Notes under the pieces: model-generated
Databases searched by the model: none
Seen by the model: only the letters and a program-made list of their open reading frames with translations
What the model was told of the DNA's origin: nothing
In this document: positions 1-7,304 of the stretch, in pieces
Numbering within the stretch: the first letter of the stretch is position 1
Layout: each line of letters starts with the position of its first letter
NCBI RefSeq assembly: GCF_028609845.1
Contig: NZ_CP063191.1
Location: 1,736,001 to 1,800,000, forward strand
DNA from: Corynebacterium heidelbergense
GTDB lineage: Bacteria > Actinomycetota > Actinomycetes > Mycobacteriales > Mycobacteriaceae
DNA: 64,000 nt
Reading direction: 5' to 3'
Position numbers and translations under genes: made by a program

Positions 1-1
1 C

Positions 2-145
2 GTGTCCAACTTCGTGCTGAAACCCTTCACCAAGGCAGAGCAGGAGTGGCTGCCGGTGGCGCTGGGCAACGCCGCAGATGCTGTGCGTATCGCTGTTGTT
101 GGGGGCGTCCCCAATGCACAAAATGAGATCCACCCCCGGACCTAA
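2..145 (+). CDS. C-terminal end of an unidentified protein (5' truncated)
   Basis: An open frame runs in from the left edge of the window and ends at a TAA (143-145), giving the last 47 residues of a protein. The peptide begins VSNFVLKPFTKAEQEWLPVA and ends NEIHPRT. I do not recognise the family. It lies 35 bases upstream of a DrrAB-type exporter on the same strand, so it may be a regulator or an enzyme linked to that exporter. That link is inference only. Confidence 0.4.
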   Translation: MSNFVLKPFTKAEQEWLPVALGNAADAVRIAVVGGVPNAQNEIHPRT

Positions 146-180
146 ACCATGACGATGAACGCCGCTGTAGCCTGGCGGAC

Positions 181-1146
181 ATGCCATTGATCGAACTGTC
201 GAACGTGCGGAAAATCTACCCCGCCGCCACGGGTGACGTACGCGCGCTAGACGGGCTCAACCTGCAGGTGGAAGAAGGCACGGTGCGCGGCCTGCTGGGC
301 CCGAACGGCGCTGGTAAGACCACCGCGGTCAAGGTGCTCACCACCCTCGTTAAACCGACCTCCGGCAGCGCGACAGTGGCCGGACTAGACGTTGTCCGCG
401 ACGGTCACCGCGTTCGCGAGATCATCGGCGCCTCCGGGCAATACGCCACGATCGACGAGGACCTCTCCGCTCGAGAAAACCTCATGCTCATCGGCCGACT
501 CTTCCACCTCGGCGACCGCCGGGCCGCCGCCAGAGCCGCGGAGCTGCTGGAGATCTTCGACCTCCAGGACGCTGCGGACCGCCCGGTGAAGGGATTCTCC
601 GGCGGTATGCGTCGGCGTGCGGACCTGGCGGCCTCCCTGGTGAACGACCCGCACATCCTTTTCCTGGACGAGCCCACCACCGGCCTAGACCCCGCCGCGA
701 GGAATGCGTTATGGGAGGTCATCCGCGATCGCGTCGCAGCGGGAACAACCGTTCTGCTCACGACGCAGTACCTGGAGGAAGCAGACCAGTTGGCGAATAG
801 CATCAGCGTGATCGACCACGGGCGGGTCATCGCCGAGGGAACGGCCGACGCACTGAAGGCCCAGGTCGGTGGCCAGCAGATCCGCATCACCGTCGCCGAC
901 GAGGGCAACGTCGAGGTGGTCGCGCAGATCGTGGCCGACGTTGCCGTGGACGACGTTCACGTTCGGGAGCGCGTGGTTCGAGCCGCCGTGCGCGGGGAGG
1001 GATCCCACGCCCTCGAAACCGCCCTGCGCAACATTCGCAAGCGGAACATCGACATCACCGATGCGGGCATGGCGCGGCCCACCCTAGATGATGTGTTCCT
1101 ACAGCTCACTCGACGGGAACCAACCGACCACCACGGGGAGAAATAA
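181..1146 (+). CDS. DrrA-type ABC exporter ATPase
   Basis: This 321-residue cytoplasmic ATPase should power the ABC-2 permease encoded just after it, moving a drug or lipid out of the cell. The Walker A motif is GPNGAGKTT (about 40-48), the signature is FSGGMRRR (139-146) and Walker B is ILFLDEP (159-165). The switch region reads LTTQYLEEAD, with Gln where many ABC ATPases have His; this is common in the daunorubicin-resistance DrrA group. A C-terminal domain of about 100 residues, typical of DrrA, ends in LDDVFLQLTRRE. The ATG at 181 has only a weak ribosome site. The substrate cannot be told from sequence. Confidence 0.9.
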   Translation: MPLIELSNVRKIYPAATGDVRALDGLNLQVEEGTVRGLLGPNGAGKTTAVKVLTTLVKPTSGSATVAGLDVVRDGHRVREIIGASGQYATIDEDLSARENLMLIGRLFHLGDRRAAARAAELLEIFDLQDAADRPVKGFSGGMRRRADLAASLVNDPHILFLDEPTTGLDPAARNALWEVIRDRVAAGTTVLLTTQYLEEADQLANSISVIDHGRVIAEGTADALKAQVGGQQIRITVADEGNVEVVAQIVADVAVDDVHVRERVVRAAVRGEGSHALETALRNIRKRNIDITDAGMARPTLDDVFLQLTRREPTDHHGEK

Positions 1147-1147
1147 C

Positions 1148-1930
1148 GTGCAGCACTGGCTCTCAGACGTCCGGGCGATCACGATCCGCAACCTCATCCG
1201 CCTCAAGCGCAACCCGGACGTCATCACGTGGGGCGTGCTGCAGCCCGTCATGTTCGTGCTGCTGTTCAGCCAGGTCTTCGGCGGGGCCATCCAGGTCCCG
1301 GGGGCGGACTACACCAAGTTCCTCATGGCCGGCATTTTCACCCAGACCGTTGTCTTCGGGTCCACTTTCTCCGGCAGCTTCATGGCCGAGGACAAGAAGA
1401 AGGGCCTGCTGGACCGGTTTAAGACGCTCCCCATCGCGAACTCCGCCGTCCTAGTAGCTCGCACAGTCGCCGATCTCGTGCTGAACACACTGACCTTATT
1501 GGTCATGGTGGCCACCGGTTTTCTCGTCGGGTGGCGCTTCGAGGCGGGGGTGGGGCGCTTCCTCGCGGGGATTTTGCTCCTGCTGGCTTTCTCGTGGGCC
1601 TTTTCCTGGGTGCTGGTGCTGCTAGGGCTCATCGTGAAAAGCCCGGAAGCGTTGAACAGCGCGGGGTTTATGGTTCTGTTCCCCCTGACGTTCCTGTCGA
1701 ACGCCTTCGTGCCCGCCGAGACCATGCCCACGGTGCTGCGGGTATTCGCCGAATGGAACCCGGTCTCCGCGCTCGTGCAGGCCAGCCGCGAGCTGTTCGG
1801 CAACACCGGGGGTGCCCCGGCACCCAACACGTGGGCCATGCAGCACCCCGTGTTGGGTGTATTTGCGGGCATCGTGCTCATGACCGCGATCTTCGCGCCG
1901 CTAGCGGTGCGGCGCTACGCCCGGATCTAG
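1148..1930 (+). CDS. DrrB-type ABC-2 membrane permease
   Basis: This 260-residue membrane protein is the likely partner of the preceding ATPase. The GTG at 1148 lies one base after the ATPase stop and has a GGGGAG ribosome site about 7 bases upstream. An in-frame ATG at 1088 would overlap the ATPase by 59 bases and add residues unlike the family, so it was not used. About six hydrophobic segments are visible, with the ABC-2 core around FSGSFMAEDKKKGLLDRFKT and PLTFLSNAFVPAETMP. Its TAG stop shares the palindrome CTAG with the stop of the convergent gldA. Confidence 0.88.
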   Translation: MQHWLSDVRAITIRNLIRLKRNPDVITWGVLQPVMFVLLFSQVFGGAIQVPGADYTKFLMAGIFTQTVVFGSTFSGSFMAEDKKKGLLDRFKTLPIANSAVLVARTVADLVLNTLTLLVMVATGFLVGWRFEAGVGRFLAGILLLLAFSWAFSWVLVLLGLIVKSPEALNSAGFMVLFPLTFLSNAFVPAETMPTVLRVFAEWNPVSALVQASRELFGNTGGAPAPNTWAMQHPVLGVFAGIVLMTAIFAPLAVRRYARI

Positions 1931-3150
1931 GCGGACTTCTCTTCCAGCGCCTTCGCATAGGAATCGGCCGCGCGGATCGCCTCCACCACGTCACCGGGGG
2001 TGTACTGGCCCGGCATCTGCTTCAGCGTCTCCGAATCCGAGCACGCCAGCTCGGCGATTTTGTGCAGATCCTCCTCCGTGGCGTTTTCCAGGTGGATATC
2101 CGCCAGGGTGGTGGGCAGGCCCACAGACTGGAGGAAGCCGATATACTTGTCGGCCTCGGCCTTCTCCGCGCCCTCCAGCATTAGCTGCACACCGATGCCG
2201 AAGGAGACCTTCTCCCCGTGGGACATGTGGTGGATGTCCCCGTCGAGGGCAGTGAAGCCGTTGTGAATGGCGTGGACGGCGGCCAGGCCGCCGTTTTCGA
2301 ACCCAAGGCCGGACAGTAAAGTGTTCGCCTCGCAGATGTTCTCCAGCGCGCGGCTGGCGATGTGCGCCTCATTGTCCCGCAGGGCCTGATGGGCGTAGGC
2401 GAACAGGGTTTCCTCGCACTTTTCCGCAAGCGCCAGGCCAGCCAGGGTGGGCCGGGCGGTGTCGTCCATCCGGCGGGCATTGGCCCGAGCCACGGCGCGA
2501 GCCTCCACGGAGGTCGCCAGGGCATCGCCGAGACCGGAACGCAGGGTGTTCACCGGTGCGTTGGCGATCACGCGCACATCCACGGCGACGAGTTCGGGGT
2601 TGCGGTTGTAGAACAGGTAAGAATCGAAAACGCCTTCGTCGGTGTAAATCACCGAGACGCGCGCGGTGGGGGCGTCGGCAGAAACGGCTGTGGGGAAGAT
2701 GGCCACCGGAAGGTCGGTGTGATCCGCAACGGCGCGGGCGGTGTCGATCGTCTTGCCGCCGCCGAGGCCGATGATGACATCGGAGCCGGTCTTCTTGACC
2801 ACCTCCGTGATGCGGTTGATCTCGTTCATGGAGGCTTCCCCGCCGAAGACTTCGTGGGAGGCTTCCATGCCGTCCTCGGTGAGGGAGGCTTCGAGCTTCT
2901 CCCCGGCGATGCCCCACACCACTTCATCGCTGATGATGAGGGGGCTGCTGCCGAGCGGCTTGAGGTACTCGGCAGCGCGGTCGATGAGGTCCACGCCCTG
3001 CACGTACCGGGAGGGGCTGGTGTACATCTTGTCCACCGGGGTGGTGGTGGGAGCGGAGGCACCGGATTCACCCTTGTCCGGGCTGGTGCCTGTGGACTGG
3101 GCGTTGGCCGCCTGGATGTCTTCGCTGCCGGTGGTCTTCGGGTCAGACAC
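1927..3150 (-). CDS. gldA: Glycerol dehydrogenase-like iron/zinc alcohol dehydrogenase
   Basis: The 407-residue enzyme should oxidise glycerol to dihydroxyacetone with NAD+. The nucleotide loop is GLGGGKTIDTA (about 128-138). The metal ligands appear to be Asp209 (SGLGDA), His293 (AAVHAIHNG) and His311 (SHGEKV); the spacing matches E. coli GldA Asp173/His256/His274. The first 40 residues are a Ser/Thr/Gly-rich extension not normal for the family. The start is GTG with AAAGGAG about 10 bases upstream. A dihydroxyacetone kinase is transcribed divergently 123 bases away, which strongly supports the glycerol role. A glycerol-1-phosphate dehydrogenase activity is less likely. Confidence 0.85.
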   Translation of the reverse strand: MSDPKTTGSEDIQAANAQSTGTSPDKGESGASAPTTTPVDKMYTSPSRYVQGVDLIDRAAEYLKPLGSSPLIISDEVVWGIAGEKLEASLTEDGMEASHEVFGGEASMNEINRITEVVKKTGSDVIIGLGGGKTIDTARAVADHTDLPVAIFPTAVSADAPTARVSVIYTDEGVFDSYLFYNRNPELVAVDVRVIANAPVNTLRSGLGDALATSVEARAVARANARRMDDTARPTLAGLALAEKCEETLFAYAHQALRDNEAHIASRALENICEANTLLSGLGFENGGLAAVHAIHNGFTALDGDIHHMSHGEKVSFGIGVQLMLEGAEKAEADKYIGFLQSVGLPTTLADIHLENATEEDLHKIAELACSDSETLKQMPGQYTPGDVVEAIRAADSYAKALEEKSA

Positions 3151-3273
3151 GGATGCTTACTCCTTTGATGCTCTAGCTTGGCTACTCCTGCCACCCTACG
3201 CGGGTGGGCTTGCAACAGGTGCGAAATATTCGGCCGGCCGCGCGCGGATAGCGGGTTGGCTATCGTGGGTTTC

Positions 3274-5130
3274 ATGTCCTCCGCACAGTCTGAGAAGAAA
3301 CTCCGTTCGTTCCGCAATGATCCGTCCGACTTCCTGGCCGAGGCGCTCGGCGGGTTTGTCGCTTCCCATCCGGATGCCGAATGGCACACGAATGGTTTTA
3401 TCGGCCGGGCCACCCCTATCACCACTGACGATGGGGGCCCGGCCGTCGCCATTGTGTCGGGCGGTGGTTCCGGACACGAGCCGATGCATGCGGGGTTCCT
3501 GGGGGCGGGGATGCTCTCTGCGGTGTGCCCGGGGCTGCTGTTTACGTCGCCGAATGCGGTGCAGATTACTGAGGCCACTCGGTGGGCCGATCAGGGCGAG
3601 GGCGTGCTGCACATTGTGAAGAACTACACCGGGGACGTCATGAACTTCACCGTCGCGCGGCAATCCCTGGATGAGGTGGATACTCGGGTGGTTCTCGTCG
3701 CGGACGATGTGGCAACCGGTTCCGAATCGGATGGGGACGATGACGAAACTGACCACGGTGGGGTGGACGACAGCGGGGCGGACAACGGCGAATCGGACAA
3801 CGGCGGGGAGGACGACGGCTCTGACGGGCCGGGCCGACGGGGGACGGGCGCCACAATCCTCGTGGAGAAGATCGCCGGGGCTGCGGCACAGCGCGGGGAC
3901 GGCCTGGACGAAGTCGCTGAACTGGCCCAATGGGTTGCCGATAATTCCCGCAGCATGGCCGCCGCGCTGGCCCCCGGTCACCTGCCCACGTCCGGGCGGG
4001 ACACCTTCGATCTGACGGAGGGGAACATGGAGGTGGGCGTTGGCATCCATGGGGAGCGCGGCGTGGCTCGCGAGGATGCGGAAACCGCCGACGTGGTGGT
4101 GGACAAGTTGCTCAGTGCGGTGGTGGAGGCGCTGGATCTGAGCGATGGGGACGAGGTGATCTGCCTGGTGAACAATCTCGGCGGCAGCACGCCCCTGGAG
4201 ATGAGCTTGGTCTACGGCTCCGCCTTGCAATGGCTGGCTCAGCGGGGCATCAAGGTGCGGCGCAGTCTCGTGGGGACGTTCGTGACCAGCGTGAATATGG
4301 CTGGTGTGTCCATCACGCTCACCCGGTGCAGCGAGGAGGTTCTCAATCTTCTGGACGCCAATACCAGCGCGCCCGGCTGGCCACGCGTCCTGGGGGAAGA
4401 AACCGACTATGCCCCGGCGAAAACGGATTTCGACGACGCGATGCCCACCGGCGGGGAGGAAAACGCGTGGCTGAGCGGATTCGTCGAGCGGGTGCAAGGG
4501 GCCACGGAGGATTTGACGGAGCTGGATCGGTTGGCCGGCGATGGGGACTTCGGTACCAACATGGAGGCCGCCTTCAGTGGGATTGAGCTGCCGGTGACCG
4601 GTAGCGACGGTGAGGTGCTGGACGCCATCGGCAAGCGCTTGTTCATCCGGGCTGGCGGAACCTCCGGCGCCGTGCTGGGGACTTTGTTCCGCGAACTCGG
4701 TGCCGCGATGGGTGGCGGCGAGGACAAGAAGGAGCAGGAAGCGGCCGGGGCGAATGCGAGCGGCGCGGGCGATGACGGTGCAGAAGGAACCCGCGCCGAG
4801 CAACTTGCGGCTGGCCTTGGGGCCGCCCGCGATGCCATTGGCGAATTGGGCGGCGCCAAGCAGGGAGACAACACCCTGATGGATGCCCTTATCCCCGCCG
4901 TTGAAGCCGTACAGAAGGCGGCCGAGAGCAGTGCAGACGATTTCGACGCGGTCCTGGAGCAGGGTTACTCCGCTGCGGAGGAGGGCGCGTTGTCCACCCG
5001 CGAGATGGTGGCCAAAAAAGGTCGTGCCTCTTACCTTGGCGACGCTTCCAAGGGGGTCGTGGATCCCGGGGCCATCTTCATCTCCTGGTTGTTTGGCGGT
5101 TCCGGCAAGGTAAGCGACTTCGACGCCTAG
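3274..5130 (+). CDS. Fused dihydroxyacetone kinase (DhaK-DhaL)
   Basis: This 618-residue ATP-dependent kinase converts dihydroxyacetone to dihydroxyacetone phosphate. The DhaK half carries SGGGSGHEP (about 62-70) and the substrate-binding His in GIHGE (His259). The DhaL half, from about residue 410, carries the metal-binding GDGDFGTNM, GDNTLMDAL and the terminal GRASYLGDASKGVVDPGA. An Asp/Gly/Glu-rich insert (about 150-186, bases 3721-3830) interrupts DhaK between VADDVA and GRRGTGAT, and a smaller one sits in DhaL (EDKKEQEAAGANASGAG). The ATG at 3274 is preferred because upstream residues lack homology. It is divergent from gldA. Confidence 0.92.
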   Translation: MSSAQSEKKLRSFRNDPSDFLAEALGGFVASHPDAEWHTNGFIGRATPITTDDGGPAVAIVSGGGSGHEPMHAGFLGAGMLSAVCPGLLFTSPNAVQITEATRWADQGEGVLHIVKNYTGDVMNFTVARQSLDEVDTRVVLVADDVATGSESDGDDDETDHGGVDDSGADNGESDNGGEDDGSDGPGRRGTGATILVEKIAGAAAQRGDGLDEVAELAQWVADNSRSMAAALAPGHLPTSGRDTFDLTEGNMEVGVGIHGERGVAREDAETADVVVDKLLSAVVEALDLSDGDEVICLVNNLGGSTPLEMSLVYGSALQWLAQRGIKVRRSLVGTFVTSVNMAGVSITLTRCSEEVLNLLDANTSAPGWPRVLGEETDYAPAKTDFDDAMPTGGEENAWLSGFVERVQGATEDLTELDRLAGDGDFGTNMEAAFSGIELPVTGSDGEVLDAIGKRLFIRAGGTSGAVLGTLFRELGAAMGGGEDKKEQEAAGANASGAGDDGAEGTRAEQLAAGLGAARDAIGELGGAKQGDNTLMDALIPAVEAVQKAAESSADDFDAVLEQGYSAAEEGALSTREMVAKKGRASYLGDASKGVVDPGAIFISWLFGGSGKVSDFDA

Positions 5131-5358
5131 CTGCGGTCCGCCCCAAACCCGCCCCTCCCAAGCGCCCCACGCCGCTCATCCCCGGGCCCCGCGGGCACCG
5201 CGGGCAGCCGTGCGCGGGGCACCGCAGCCAGAACGGCCCCGGCCGCGCCGCGCCGCGGGGACGCTGCGGGCCGAGCGCAAATCAAGGGCAGCCCGCAGGT
5301 GGGATATTCTCGACAGGTCCCCCCAAAAGCCCGCCGAACCGAGGAGTACCTCCACCCC
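5131..5358 (+). promoter_or_regulatory. prfC upstream region with candidate -10 element
   Basis: This very GC-rich gap holds no gene. Just before prfC, TATTCT at 5305-5310 makes a plausible -10 hexamer, which would give a leader of about 40 bases. GAGGAG at 5341-5346 lies 12 bases before the ATG. No clear -35 is visible. Confidence 0.35.
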
Positions 5359-7005
5359 ATGAGCGATCACAGCATCACCAGCGAAGCCGAGCGCCGCCGT
5401 ACCTTCGCCGTGATCGCGCACCCGGACGCCGGCAAGTCCACGCTCACCGAAGCCCTGGCCCTGCACGCCCACGTCATTCAGGAGGCCGGCGCGGTTCACG
5501 GCAAGGCGGGCCGGAAGGCCACGGTCTCGGACTGGATGGAGATGGAGAAGGACCGCGGCATCTCCGTGGCTTCCTCCGCGCTGCAATTCGAGTACTCCCC
5601 CAAGGGCCACACCGGGGAGCCGTACATGATCAACCTGGTAGACACCCCAGGTCACGCGGACTTCTCCGAGGACACCTACCGAGTCCTCTCCGCCGTGGAT
5701 GCCGCTGTGATGCTCATTGACGGTGCCAAGGGCCTCGAGCCGCAGACGCTGAAGCTGTTCCGCGTGTGCAAAGCTCGCGGCCTGCCCATCATCACCGTGG
5801 TGAACAAGTGGGACCGCCCGGGCCGCACCCCCCTGGAACTGGTGGACGAGATCGTCACCGAGATCCAGTTGCAGCCCACTCCCCTGTTCTGGCCCGTCGG
5901 CGAGGCCGGCGATTTCCGGGGGCTGGCCCGCATCAACGCCGACGGGGAAGCAGAGGAGTACATCCACTTCATCCGCACCTCCGGCGGTTCCACCATCGCC
6001 CCCGAGGAGCACTACACCCCCCAGGAGGCCGCCGCCCGCGAGGAGGAAGCCTGGGAAGCGGCCGTGGAGGAGGCAGAGCTGCTCGCGGCCGATGGCGCGA
6101 TCCACGACCAGGAGTTGTTCCTGGACTGCACTACCTCCCCGCTCATCTTCGCCTCGGCCATGTTGAACTTCGGGGTGCACCAGATCCTGGACACGCTTTG
6201 CCACCTGGCCCCCGCCCCTGCCGGCCGGGCCAGCGACCCGCAGGTGCTCAACCAATCCGGGTCCAGCGCGGCGGTCGATTCCTTCCGGGCCACCGATGCT
6301 GCGTTCGCCGGGGTGGTCTTCAAGGTGCAGGCGGGTATGGACGCCCATCACCGGGACCGGCTTGCATTCATGCGGGTGGTTTCAGGGGAATTCGACCGGG
6401 GCATGCAAGTGACCCACGCGCAGTCCGGCCGGAGCTTCTCCTCCAAATATGCCCTCACGGTGTTCGGCCGGACTCGGTCCACGGTGGAGGCCGCTTTTCC
6501 CGGTGACATTGTGGGCCTCGTCAACGCCGGGGCCCTGGCTCCGGGCGACACGATCTACACGGGCAAGAAGGTGCAGTTCCCGCCGATGCCGCAGTTCGCC
6601 CCGGAACACTTCCGCACGTTGCGGGCGAAGTCGCTGGGTAAGTACAAGCAGTTCCGCAAGGCCTTGGAGCAGTTGGATTCGGAGGGCGTGGTGCAGATTC
6701 TGCGCAACGACCTGCGCGGCGATGCCGCACCGGTGATGGCTGCCGTGGGCCCCATGCAGTTCGAGGTGATGCAGGCCCGCATGCAGGTCGAGTACAACGT
6801 GGAAACGGTGACGGAGCAGATCCCGTACTCTGTCGCTCGGCGCACCGATAAGGAATCCGCAGCGGAGTTGGGCCGACAGCGCGGGGTGGAGATCTTTACC
6901 CGCACGGATGGGGAGCTCATTGCGCTGTTCGGTGACAAGTGGAAGCTGGCTTTTGTGGAGAAGGAGCACCCCAATCTCACGCTGGAGCCCCTGGTCGCGG
7001 ATTAG
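5359..7005 (+). CDS. prfC: Peptide chain release factor 3
   Basis: The 548-residue translational GTPase recycles RF1 and RF2 from the ribosome after termination. The G1 motif is AHPDAGKST (20-28), G3 is DTPGHADFSEDTYR and G4 is NKWDR, followed by the RF3-type C-terminal region (SLGKYKQFRKALEQLDSEGV). The ATG at 5359 follows a GAGGAG ribosome site and gives the normal length. A conserved, single-gene unit; neighbours are unrelated in function. Confidence 0.95.
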   Translation: MSDHSITSEAERRRTFAVIAHPDAGKSTLTEALALHAHVIQEAGAVHGKAGRKATVSDWMEMEKDRGISVASSALQFEYSPKGHTGEPYMINLVDTPGHADFSEDTYRVLSAVDAAVMLIDGAKGLEPQTLKLFRVCKARGLPIITVVNKWDRPGRTPLELVDEIVTEIQLQPTPLFWPVGEAGDFRGLARINADGEAEEYIHFIRTSGGSTIAPEEHYTPQEAAAREEEAWEAAVEEAELLAADGAIHDQELFLDCTTSPLIFASAMLNFGVHQILDTLCHLAPAPAGRASDPQVLNQSGSSAAVDSFRATDAAFAGVVFKVQAGMDAHHRDRLAFMRVVSGEFDRGMQVTHAQSGRSFSSKYALTVFGRTRSTVEAAFPGDIVGLVNAGALAPGDTIYTGKKVQFPPMPQFAPEHFRTLRAKSLGKYKQFRKALEQLDSEGVVQILRNDLRGDAAPVMAAVGPMQFEVMQARMQVEYNVETVTEQIPYSVARRTDKESAAELGRQRGVEIFTRTDGELIALFGDKWKLAFVEKEHPNLTLEPLVAD

Positions 7006-7304
7006 AAACCACACAGGCGAAAACGTGCACCCCTTGCAAGAATGGCTGGGCCATGAAAACCTGGCGTCCATAAGAGGAGATCCAATCACCGCCGACCACC
7101 TGACATAACAAATAAGACAACCAGGCGGTAGGGCAAATACGACAGAAGAGAGACCGAGTCCCTCATCTGCCTTTCCTCCGCCCACACACACCCAGCACGT
7201 TTCCCCCTCCCCTCCCTCGGAGAGACCCGCACGTACCCCGCACACCCCCGGATTTGAGCGTGCGAGTGGGACCTCCGACGGCGACGAAAGGACATCCCCC
7301 TCTC
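7006..7304. other. Intergenic region between prfC and the MmpL gene
   Basis: There is no convincing gene here. ACCGCC and GGCGGT flank an AT-richer stretch near 7089-7130, but no T-run follows, so I do not call a terminator. The right end holds the ribosome site AAAGGA (7287-7292) of the MmpL gene. Confidence 0.4.

Noticed and set aside
3196..4803. Long minus-strand open frame opposite the dihydroxyacetone kinase gene
   Set aside because: It is an antisense shadow of a conserved gene in GC-rich DNA; its product is His/Arg/Gly-rich without any recognisable motif.
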